Origin: Gigantopelta aegis
Taxonomy: Eukaryota > Mollusca > Gastropoda > Neomphalida > Peltospiridae
DNA: 64,000 nt
Assembly: GCF_016097555.1 (NCBI RefSeq)
Contig: NC_054707.1
Location: 51,201,683 to 51,265,682, forward strand
Direction: 5' to 3'
Part shown: positions 36,205-46,134 of the stretch, piece after piece
Numbering within the stretch: the stretch's first letter is position 1
Layout: each line of letters begins with the position of its first letter
Program-made: the position numbers and the translations under genes
The notes under the pieces: generated by a model
The model's input: the letters and a program-made list of their open reading frames with translations, nothing else
Told to the model about the DNA's origin: nothing
Databases searched by the model: none

Positions 36205-36425
36205 TAATGTGTGGAACGGGATGTACTTAGTGGTAGCGCGTCTGGCTGACGCGCAGTACGTTGTCGGATCCATTTTCTTACTGAATATCTTAGGCAATTT
36301 CCTGTTCAATAAAGGCTGTGGTATGTGCTGTCCCATCTATGGGAATGTGCATACATACGAACAATTGCTGCTAATAGAAAAATAGTAGCCTACTTGGCGG
36401 CAGAGGTTTTTTTTTTGTAGATCTA
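36205..36425 (+). mobile_element. SINE, head B, degraded
   Basis: Head ACGGGATGTACTTAGTGGT, body GGCTGTGGTATGTGCTGTCC and TTGCTGCTAATAGAAAA. The tail is not clear. Confidence 0.75.
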
Positions 36426-36747
36426 GTATAAAAAATACAGTATGCTTGACATTTAATATCAGAAACCTTTTAATAATTATAATTTCAGATATAAAACGTG
36501 AACGATATTCAGTTATCTTTATATCACCAGAGACGGCAATATCGAAATACTGGCGGAAATTGTTCTTATCCGAAGATTTGAAGTCAAAACTATATTTGCT
36601 GGCATGCGATGAATCACACTGTATTTCAGAATGGTATTATAATTGTAATATAACTGCTTTTTGTGGGTTTTTTTGTCATTCAGTAGTAGATTGTCCAGCT
36701 GAGGTGCAATAGGTAATTTAATCGACGCCCTATGTAGACACACTATC

Positions 36748-36973
36748 TGTCGTGATAAGTATAAATTATTATCGCCTTGGCATTAACGCTGGTGTAGGCA
36801 AGGCGTGAGCTATAAATGATCTTCCTCTGAATGTGCACGTCAAATCCAAAAAAAGAAGTATGTCGTGATAAGTATAAATTATTATCGCCTTGGCATTAAC
36901 GCTGGTGTAGGCAAGGCGTGAGCTATAAATGATCTTCCTCTGAATGTGCACGTCAAATCCAAAAAAAGAAGTA
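36748..36973 (+). repeat. Perfect 113-bp tandem duplication
   Basis: 36748-36860 and 36861-36973 are identical by eye, starting TGTCGTGATAAGTATAAA and containing GGCAAGGCGTGAGCTATAAA. It lies in the first visible intron of the helicase pseudogene. Confidence 0.95.
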
Positions 36974-37474
36974 AGCACTGCTAGTCAACACTGACAGTGA
37001 CACTTCTAAACACAATGCTGCTAATGTTGCCGCTGCTGCAACCAAAGTATAAACTAGGCTAAAACCAAAATTTTAAACAGAGCGTGCTAGTGAGTGAGTG
37101 AATGTTGTTTGTATTAAAATCATGTTCTAGACAAACGTAGAGCTCATATGAAATGGTCATAATAATTTATTATTTGAAGCAAAAATGGAAGGAGTAGCTG
37201 AGATTGTTTGTGTTCAATTGCCAGTTTCATGCCGTTATTTATTATCACGTCCTACCTTAAGGGGAGAAGACTTCAGACCAGTTTACAAAGAGGTAATGAA
37301 TTTGAGAAGCTTAATAGATTCACCGGTATTAGCAGTCACTGCTACATGTGATGAAAAGGTGCGAAAAGACATTTTCACAACCCTTTGCTTAAGAGAGAAT
37401 GACACATTGACTGTCGCAGTGGTACCAGATAGGTTGGTAAAATGATTCAATAGTAGATATGACAGAATATTAAA

Positions 37475-37508
37475 AGTTATATTATATATTATATATATAT
37501 ATATATAT
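37475..37508. repeat. Short (AT)n run
   Basis: ATATTATATATTATATAT-type run in a helicase intron. Confidence 0.85.
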
Positions 37509-38899
37509 CGGTAGAAACTAGAATTCCACTTTCTGCAGGTAGAATCTTAGATCCTACCAGTAGATCAGATAAAAAAAACCCACATATGAAAACAAAAAAA
37601 CAATACTGATATATTGCTATATAGATTTATAGTGGCACATGTAATTCTTTTTTTGTCAGTTGGAAAATGTGAATAGTTCAGTGTTTACTGTATTAATTGT
37701 ATAGCTGTATTTATGATGCTGTTTTGTTATAATGTATTGTTTTGTTATAATGTATGACATTAAAATACCTTCATCAAGATACCATGTAATACTAATAGTT
37801 TAATTCTGAGATTGTACCGGATTTCAATTTCAACCACGACACATGTCTATATATACACACACTTATCGGTTACATAATTGACAGTTATAAATATATTTTC
37901 TATTTTGTATTATTTGTTTTTGCAGAGCAAACATTTTTCTGGATGTTCGTAGTTCTAAACAAGACTATGAAACTGATCTAGACTGGTTGTTTAAGTACAT
38001 TTTAAAAAGACAGAAAGAAGCCATTAAAATGATAGTGTATTGCAGGTATTATATTCTTTGGAAAAAATGTTAACATATTATAAAAAGTACCTACTTGTCA
38101 TTGGAGAAAACAAGAATCCTTAAATTATATTCGTCTTACGTTATAAGTGACAAAGATATTTAATTTTTGGTTTAAAATTGTTCAAATATCATATTGTAGC
38201 CTGTGATAATAGAGACTACCTAAGGCCAAATATAGTATGTTTGGCCACTCACATAGACACACATAACGTGTGAACTAGTAATTGACTGAATCTGTTTGTT
38301 TCATTTTTAGGACTGTGAGCAATGCTGCCATGCTGTACAACCACATAAAAGACTTGCTTGTTATTAGAGGAATTCAACATAGCCTTGTGAACATGTTTCA
38401 TAAATCCATAGATTTACATCTGAAAAAATATTAGATAATTTCATAAACAGGGACAGTACATTAAGGGTTTTATTTTCTACAATAGCCTTTGGGATGGGGA
38501 TACAAATTCCAGATGTAACAGTTATTATTCATTGGGGGTCCCAAAATCCATTTTAAGCTACTGGCAAGAGGTTGGGACGGCAGGGAGGGACGGCCATCAA
38601 GCATATGCAATTTGCTATGCTTATGGCCGTAGCATGGATGAAATACGTCCGAAAGTATGATTGCAGTGTGTAAGGGTGTGATAGCGGCCGAAAAGTGTGC
38701 ACGAATGGAAGTTCTGCGAGCGTTGTCTGTTAAAGGAATGGATGCCATAGAACTGCAAACAGCTGGTACATGTGATGGGAAATGTATGACAAAGTGTGCA
38801 TGTTGCCTTTGTGTTTGTTGTAGTGTGTGTTTCGATAAGTATGCTTGTGTAAATAAATATGTATCCATATGGAAAAAGATAGGATTGGGCGATTGAAGA

Positions 38900-39097
38900 A
38901 AAATGTAGGGGATGGGGTGGTGTAGCAGAGGCTGTTGGGTGTAACCCATGTATTTTTCAAAAACTAAGTTTCAGTTACATTTTGATACATGTATTATACA
39001 TGTTAATATTTTTATTTGTATTATTGGTGTCTGATAATATCTATTTCTTTGTCCCATGAAAAGCACATTTTTAGCTTTGTTCATATTTATGCGCGCG

Positions 39098-39145
<48 letters not shown>

Positions 39146-39677
39146 AATATATAAAAATGTAATAAAAATGTGTGCTTTTAATTGTATATATTTTCACTAT
39201 GTGATAGTCCAACTACTAATAAATGACTATATATATATTATTTTTTCTCCAGTTATTTATATAAATTTATTTAATGTTTAGCATTAATGCAAAGTGACTC
39301 ATATAAGATGCAAGTCAAAACATACAATTTCAGTAGAAAAATATGGACTGCCAATAAAGGTGGAATGTACACAATAATAATAACAATCTTTAGAACAGAC
39401 TATAGGATGATATTCAGTCATTTAAAAAAAAAATGGAGTCACTTTGAACGTCAGAAGGATTAAAAGCTTGGAAATTTACTAATCTTGACATTGTCAGGTA
39501 TGTAAAAAACGATCATGTTAGAGGAACATATATTTGCCGACAACAGGTGTTTGGATTTTTACGAACGTTCGATATTAGTGTCAGAATCCGTCCTGTAAAA
39601 TTTCCAGTGCTGATTTATTTACTCGCCGTCGAGATTCAAACGACGCCAGTAGAAGTTTTGAATCTTAATCGAGATTA
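38900..39677 (-). repeat. Right inverted arm
   Basis: Reverse complement of 34527-35270. It starts beyond the helicase stop codon at ATGTAGGGGATGGGGTGG and ends GAGATTA at 39677. Confidence 0.9.
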
Positions 39678-41230
39678 GAAGATATGTATTACTTTAATCA
39701 TTGAATAAAAGTAAGTCATTTTTGAGAATTAAGTCTTCCAATTGTTTTCCTCTAATATTAATATCCTCGCACCCCCACAAAGTGTGGTGAGCATTAAAAT
39801 CCTCCATAATAATAAAGGGAGTAGGGAGCTGGTCAATAAGATCTTGAAGATCCCTTGGTTTACAATTTAAATGGCTACGCGGTGGCAAGTAAACTGAACA
39901 TAGAGTAATAGTTTTATGAGCTGTAACGTTTACAGCCACAGCTGGTAAATTAGTATGCAATGTCACTATACTCTGATGAATGTTGTCATTAACAAGAATT
40001 GAAACACATTCAGATTATCTATTTTCAGTTTCATGAAACCTATCACAGAGGTTAAATCCTCTTATAGTAATATAACCTGTGTCCTCCAAGAAAGTTTCTT
40101 GAAGACACACTGCAATAGGATTATGTTTTTGAATTAAAAGGCTTAGTTAATAAAATTGGGCCTTAAAACCACGGCTCTTTCACCGAATGACTGATTAATT
40201 ATTAGGCGGAAGCACGGGAGTTATCTTTGGCTTATGAGAATTGTGTGGTTGAGAACAATCGTCTGGCACTATATCAATTTTATCATCCAAATCAGCCAAA
40301 GCTTCAAAAAGATTGTTGGTCGGAACCAACTGTTTTTCATATTTCTTCAGTCGTCCCGAAGAAGAATCCTTTTTGTGTTTCTTAGTGTCTTTTCGTGGCG
40401 GAGGCTTACTGGGACCTGGCTCCCCAGAAGATGAGCCTCTTGGTGGATTTCCAGAATCCAAAGACACCTGGGCAGATTTTGACATTTTGTTATTAGCAGC
40501 TTTTGTAGTTTGCTTTTGAACCTGTTCAAGATCAGAAATCTTCTGAAATTTATCCTCACTGTTTGGCCAAGTCAAGTCAGTTTGAATAGCTACACTGGTT
40601 GTAGAAACCTTCACAGCTGTGGCATACGATCTACCTGGTGCCAAATTAGTGGAAGTATCTACAATGTATCTAGCATCAGTAAAAGACAGGTGCTTTTCTA
40701 CTTTCACCTGCTGTACCTGTTGTTCCGCTTTCCACTTTGGGCACTATCGCGACAAGGGTACATGCAGCTGCGGAAAACCTCCAGACAATCATGCCAGGGA
40801 TACATAGTATATACTCAGGCAATAAAAAAGAATAAATCACTTGATTGACCCTAGCTACCGCCCCAAGAGCAACAAATACAAATGGTCATTCAAACAATGT
40901 TTGTTCTTGGCTAATGTAACAAAACAAAGGGTTGTATGCTTTAGAGCTTAACATGACCAGCCGATTGATCAGGTCGGGCCTTCCTGACCACCCGTCTGTT
41001 TGAACTCCGGGCCAAATTAAAGTGATGTATTGTCAGAAGTCATGCCCGCAGGTATGCCCCAACCAGGATCCCATCATCCATCTTCACGAGTTGCACCTTA
41101 CGGCCAACAAGGTGCCTCAAAAGGGGAGTTGTACTGTATTAGCCATTCTCAACGAGAATGTTTCAGCCCTGCACCATGGTGAGGTTACAGTACATCCAGG
41201 GTTACACAATAACAATAAAATATCTTACCA
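39678..41230 (-). pseudogene. LINE L2w copy 2, 5' part (ORF1 and endonuclease N-terminus)
   Basis: On the minus strand, ~40850-40190 gives a gag-like ORF1: CPKWKAEQQVQQVKVEKHL, FTDARYIVDT, SYATAVK, SVAIQTDLTW and a basic RKDTKKHKK tract. The CPKW...EAR region follows zinc knuckles in Jockey-type ORF1; the knuckles themselves are stop-ridden here. 39966-39694 gives the endonuclease start: LCSVYLPPRS and IIMEDFNAHHTLWGC (usually GDFNAHH; Gly is Glu here). Sequence to ~41230 is probably the LINE 5' UTR. The coding text resumes at 34526 on the far side of the inserted 5.15-kb element. Confidence 0.8.
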
Positions 41231-42116
41231 TGATTTCACTTCAAATCCTTATTTCGTAATTAGTACAATTTTTTAATAGCAAGATTTATTAGAAGTATAT
41301 GGACTGTAGCATTGATATTTCACACCCATGTCTATAAGGATATTTTTCTACCTTCAGTATTAATTGTGGGCCCATAGAACGAATATTGTTAAAATAGCAA
41401 CAGATTCAAAATTGTATGTAAAACAAAAGCGACGATTGCTCTTCTTGCCTTACTGTCTAGCGTCGCATTTTTTAACTTTCAAGTCGATTTTTATTTTAAC
41501 AATATTTGACATATGAGCCTAAACTTTTCACTGAAGGTGGTAAATATCCATATGGTAATGAGTGTGAAATTACTTTTGTTTTTTAAAACTATATTCAGTA
41601 GGGTTGTCGTTTTTTCGAGCCACCCAATATATCGCGTGTGTATGCTAAGCTGACAAGGTGGTAGGTTAAAGTAATAAAATAATTGAATTGAACTGAATTA
41701 GTTAATGCCTTTATTTAGCCATAATTCATCGACATATGACTACACATATGACTACATTGATTACGCTGGGAATTCAACATGTCCTTAAGTCCCAAATGTC
41801 GATACTAAAGCTTGTATTCCTATTGACGGCTCAACCACGATTCATCGTTCAGATTGAAGCTCGCTTTGAAAGAGGATCTGTTGTTCACAGTAACAATTCA
41901 GCTTTGATCTCCGCTCATAATCGCTTTGAATAGAAGGATTTTGAGGTCGTTTCTTACATAATCGACGGCTCATGAAATGTAATATGAATCATACTGAAGA
42001 TGAGTTTTAGTTAAATCTTCAGTATTCACGATACTAAAGTTTAACAAAGAAATGTATTTAAAAAAGCCCCACTTTTTGCACCCCAATTTTTTTCTAACTA
42101 ATACAGCTAGCGCTCT
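41231..42116. other. Intergenic, nothing recognised
   Basis: AT-rich sequence with a short CATATGACTACA duplication at 41732-41756. No gene or repeat family was recognised. Confidence 0.4.
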
Positions 42117-42440
42117 TGTCTGTTAGAAGGAAATGTTTTATTTAACGACGCACTCAACACACTTTATTTACTGTTATATGGCGTCGGACCACACACAGAT
42201 ATTGAGAGAAAACCCGCTGTCGCCACGTCATGGGCTGCTGTTTTCGATTAGCAGCAACAGATATTTTACATGCATCATCACACATACAGGATAGTACATA
42301 CCACGGCCTTTATTACACCAGTTGTGGAGCACTGACGGGAACGAGAAATAGCCCATGGGCCCACCGATGGGAATCGATCCTAGATCGATCGTGCATCAGG
42401 CGAGCTCTGTACCACTGAGCTACGTCTCGCCCTCTTGTCT
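42117..42440 (-). mobile_element. tRNA-derived SINE, head B, tail A
   Basis: Minus-strand head GGGCGAGACGTAGCTCAGTG; B box near GGATCGATTCCC; body AAAGGCCGTGGTATGTAC; tail GGCGTCGTT-like and TGCGTCGTTAAATAAAACA. Confidence 0.9.
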
Positions 42441-42671
42441 TTTGGAGGCAATTAAATAATGAGATAAATAACCATGTCAAATACTTACTATGGGCGAACA
42501 AAATAAGAGACAAACAAATTATCTCTATGATGTTTCCATTGTTCCTTATATCAATGTATTTTATTTGTTATAAGTTGTAACAACTTAACGCTGTAATGAA
42601 CTTGTACTTGTAAATCTAAATCTAAACTTAGTTCAAGGGTCTCTTATATTTAAACCTCCGACATAAAATCC

Positions 42672-43016
42672 AACATACGGTCTAATCATAGGCGTACGGG
42701 CTCCCATTTGTGTGTGCGTGTGTGTGTGTGTTTGTGGGGGTAGGTGGGTGGGGGGTGGGTGGGTGGGTGGGGGTGAGGGGGGCGCTGTCTTTTGCTCAAA
42801 TTTATCGTAAATGCCTGAATCTGGATAAGAACATTTAGTCATATTTGCATTGTTATCAAACAGCTATATAGGGTTGCAGTAAACCATTATTAATTTTTAC
42901 ATGGATTACAAGTAATTTTGTGTGTAGAATGATGGAAATATATGGTGAAAAGGCCAGCTCATTTTGGACGAATATCTCTAACATTTTTGCCAGAATTTGA
43001 GGATTTTCTCCAGCAC
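42672..43016 (+). repeat. Dispersed repeat family R1, copy 2
   Basis: Matches 172-465, with a GT/GGGTGG low-complexity insertion at 42712-42780. Confidence 0.75.
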
Positions 43017-43019
43017 GGA

Positions 43020-43068
43020 GGGGCGTGGGTGTGTGGGTGTGGGTGTGGGTGTGGGTGTGGGGTATTTG
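43020..43068 (+). repeat. (GGTGTG)n repeat
   Basis: About seven imperfect GGGTGT hexamers. Confidence 0.9.
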
Positions 43069-43239
43069 GTGGGTTCAATTGTTATGGGTATGATTAATCG
43101 TTATCGTTTCAACCACAATCCACAAATCAAACCTTTTCAGGTTGAGAATCATCTGAGCAGAGTTTACTTCAAGATTTCAGCCTCCCATATTTAAACACAG
43201 ACGAAAAATAGAAGCTGTTTGTTATATAATTACATAACC

Positions 43240-43590
43240 GGCCTCGGTGGCGTCGTGGTTAGGCCATCGGTCTACAGGCTGGTAGGTACTGGGTTCGGAT
43301 CCAGTCAAGGCATGGGATTTTTAATCCAGATACCGACTCCAAACCCTGAGTGAGTGCTCCACAAGGTTCAATGGGTAGGTGTAAACCACTTGCACCGACC
43401 AGTGATCCATAACTGGTTTAACAAAGGCCATGGTTTGTGCTATCCTGTCTGTGGGAAGTGCAAATAAAAGATCCCTTGCTGTCTGTTGTAAAAGAGTGTC
43501 AGAATGACCATATGTTTGACGTCCAATAGCCGATGATAAGATAAAAAATCAATGTGCTCTAGTGGCGTCGTTAAATAAAACAAACTTTAC
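43240..43590 (+). mobile_element. tRNA-derived SINE, head A, tail B
   Basis: Head GGCCTCGGTGGCGTCGTGG, body to AAAAGATCCCTTGCTG, then the type B tail GTTTGACGTCCAATAGCCGA and GTGGCGTCGTTAAATAAAAC. The head/tail pairing differs from 32731-33118. Confidence 0.9.
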
Positions 43591-44018
43591 TTTTATATAA
43601 TTACAATACACGCGCTGGATACAATACCCGTAGATATAATGTTTCTAATAGTAAACGAGAACCCAGTCTTTCTACATACGTAGGTTGAAATAGAATGAAT
43701 GTTAAAAAAAATAAAAATAATAACAAACAATATATATACCATCGATGCCGGCATTAATACATAGTAAACACGAACATAAAACAAACGAAAAAAATAAAAA
43801 ATAAAGTATAACAAAGAAATTACATGTATAATGTTTCATTCATTAAAGGAGTTTGATACATATACAACTGACTCATGAACTTTTATACATTAGGTGTAAA
43901 CGATCTGTCATAAAAAAATTTTTAATCCATTATTGAAAAAAACCTTCATGTCAAAAACGCCTACTTAACATTTCCCTTTTTGTCTTAAATTAATTGATTT
44001 TAAGAAGATCTGAATGCG
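43591..44018. other. Intergenic, nothing recognised
   Basis: AT-rich sequence between a SINE and a MITE half. The minus-strand frame at 43593-43814 is compositional. Confidence 0.4.
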
Positions 44019-44172
44019 TTAAAGGGACATTCCTGAGTTTGCTGCACTGTAAGATGTTTCCGATTAATGAACTATATCTACGATTAAACTTACATATTAA
44101 ATATATTTTCTTGTTTAGAATATCATTGTCTATGTATTCAATGTGTTTCAAATCATCTTAATATTTGTAATA
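44019..44172. mobile_element. MITE half, AAAGGGACATTCC family, copy 3
   Basis: Left half only, from GTTAAAGGGACATTCCTGAG to AATATTTGTAA, then replaced by a pyrimidine repeat. Confidence 0.85.
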
Positions 44173-44194
44173 TCTTCCTCCCTCACCCCTGTCT

Positions 44195-44278
44195 CCACCA
44201 CTCTCTTTCTTTTTCTTTCTATATTTCTTTCTTTGTCTTTCTGTCTTTCTGTCTGTCTGTCTGTCTATCTGTCTGGAC
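44195..44278 (+). repeat. (CTTT)n / (CTGT)n microsatellite
   Basis: TTTCTTTC run followed by CTGTCTGT tetranucleotides. Confidence 0.95.
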
Positions 44279-44384
44279 CAAGTGTCTGTCGAAATAACAG
44301 TATTTACACATCAATAGCTCTAATATAAATTGTGCTTTAATATTCCTTTCGCGTAAGGGTGGGGCGGGGGTCGAGGAAGAAGAC

Positions 44385-44680
44385 GTTTGTTTTGTTTAAA
44401 TACATCACTAGAGCACATTGATTTATCAACCATTGGATGTCAAACATTTGGTAATTATGACACGTAGTCATCAGAGAAAACCCGTTACATGTTTCCACTA
44501 GCAGCAAAGGATCTTTTATATGCACTTTTCCACTGACAGGGAAGCACATACCACGGCCTTTGATATACCAGTTGTGGTGCACTGGTAGGAACGAGATAAA
44601 ACCCAATCAATTAAATGGATCCACCGAAGTGCTTCGATCTTGCGATTTATAGACTGAGCTGAATCCCGCACCCACACTTG
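44385..44680 (-). mobile_element. tRNA-derived SINE, head B, tail B
   Basis: The minus-strand body contains CAACTGGTATATCAAAGG and AAAAGATCCTTTGCTGC. The tail has GTCAAAC-side text CCAAATGTTTGACATCC and TGATGTATTTAAACAAAAC. Confidence 0.87.
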
Positions 44681-45899
44681 GAATCTTTCTTACAAACTAT
44701 ACTAGATGCATAAAACAAAAACCAACCCTTAACAAAACCCCCACAACAACTCCAAACCACACGCTCCAAAACAACCCATCCCCCACTGCCCCCCGCGCCC
44801 AATAAATCAAACCCGCCCTACTGCCGTCCTTTCCACACTGAACACCCTGCATACATGATTGTATGTGATTATTATATATAACCTTCATGTTTATTATACC
44901 TATAGACAGTAACAGATCAATATGGAGTCCCAACCTGTTCGCCCTCCCCATTCTTAAAAAAAGACACGTTTATAATGTTTTCTTCAAAGGTTCGTGTTTT
45001 ACATCCACATCATCACATCCTGGATCCGCTCCTGACGAACATGTGTCTTATCTTAGTCAAGGATGAAACGTGCATTGTAAGTTACCAAGACTACGGGAGA
45101 ACAAGTTCCGAATTCTTCATGACATTTTATTTACATTAATATGACCCGAGCGAGATATTACACTCTTAATTCCATCTGTCGTATCACGGTAACATAAACT
45201 TTGTCGGTTATGTTTATGTAAGAAAGTAACAATCAAAACGAGCTGAGAAAAATATGAGCTTACTATATTAAGCGACTGCAGAGCTTTGATTTTTAAATAT
45301 TAGAAAATAATTAGAAATTTCCTTTGCAGTCTGTTAAGTTTATTATCATTCTTGAAAGTATATAGCAGAGAACGGGTTGTGTTTAATAGAGATTTGTAAA
45401 TCGGAAAAACATATAAACTGTATTAAGAATGAATTCACCACCGATGTTCAATTTACACTGCTACGGAAATTGATTTATCAAAGGTAGGTACGGTTTTTTG
45501 TTATCAATATAGTTCAAAATCATTAGTCCATAAATAATTTTATTAATGTAATACTTGCACGTTACACTGGCATCGACGTTTCTTAAATATCTAATCATCT
45601 AAAATGTTATTACACTGTTCAGATAAGGCGTCAATTTATTTATAACATTAAAGACATCTGACCGTGGCAAAATCGTTAAAATCGGGTATTCCTAGATCCA
45701 ATGTTGGTTTTATTTGTTTGTTTACATGGTACTATTATTACAGCATGCAACATGTCGAAATGTCACTGACACTTTATTTGAATCGGGTAGAGATAAAGAA
45801 AACAATATTTTCTGAACAAATTCATAATCTTTTAAATAAAATCTGAAAGTTAAATATATACATTACTGTAAAATTTTACATAATTTATTAACAGGTTCT
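44681..45899. other. Intergenic, mostly unique, no gene supported
   Basis: No SINE, LINE or MITE was recognised in 44.7-45.9 kb, which is unusual for this window. No ORF with a recognisable domain was seen. It could be regulatory or intronic sequence of a gene outside the window. Confidence 0.4.
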
Positions 45900-46134
45900 A
45901 AGAAGTATGATCAGATTTTAACGGTGTGATCTTTTTAAAGAGCTGGACTGTAACCATAGATACAAGGAAACGTGAATAATGCTGGATTGATTTGAAATCT
46001 GGCTCTGTGACAAGACTGTAGACTGACTATTTGAAAAGCCACGTCTGATGGGAAGAGAACTGAGTCTGTGATCAGCGCCGAAATCTACACAACCACGTGC
46101 CTACTCCAGCAGACGTTGCCGGAACTAATGGCAG
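45900..46134 (+). other. Candidate first exon (weak)
   Basis: GAACTAATGGCAG|GTAAGATATT at 46121-46144 places an ATG four coding bases before a consensus donor, after ~230 bp that is less AT-rich than its flanks. This would be a 5' UTR exon with start codon 46128. No downstream exon was identified, so the call is speculative. Confidence 0.2.

Larger units (their letters stand above)
36489..38896 (+). pseudogene. RecQ-like helicase, multi-exon, N-terminus lost, decayed
   Basis: Four exons join in phase: 36489-36633, 37262-37432, 37926-38045 and 38311 onward. They give SVIFISPETA, then CDESHCISEW (DExH box), GEDFRPVYKEVMNLRSL, SPVLAVTAT, VVPDRANIFLDVR and MIVYCRTVSNAAMLY (start of RecA domain 2). 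The last exon continues FSTIAFGMGI, IPDVTVIIHWG, ILSYWQEVGTAGRDG and a Cys-rich end (CDGKCMTKC...CC) that matches the RecQ zinc-binding region. RecQ proteins are 3'-5' DNA helicases of superfamily 2. Lesions: a missing A near 38430, a missing base near 38541, a frame change near 38655, and Thr for the first Arg of GRAGR in motif VI. The Walker A exons are absent. It lies wholly inside the 5.15-kb element. Confidence 0.85.
34527..39677. mobile_element. 5.15-kb element with long inverted termini and a RecQ-like helicase
   Basis: It starts TAATCTCGATTGAGATTC and ends GAATCTTAATCGAGATTA. Identical GAAGATATGT copies lie at 34517-34526 and 39678-39687. Deleting the element plus one copy restores the LINE reading SNTYLHAASG across the junction, so the boundaries are firm. 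The arms, 34527-~35270 and ~38900-39677, are inverted repeats of about 750 bp. The interior holds a multi-exon RecQ-like helicase pseudogene and two SINEs. No transposase was recognised. Long arms with a 10-bp duplication suggest a Mutator-like or foldback class; this is inference. Confidence 0.85.

Noticed and set aside
36774..37160. Additional helicase exon in the intron
   Set aside because: The sequence is a perfect tandem duplication with no helicase text, and the flanking exons join in phase without it.
40510..40848. Plus-strand ORF with Cys/His cluster
   Set aside because: Antisense to the LINE ORF1, whose minus-strand reading matches the gag-like CPKW...DAR pattern.
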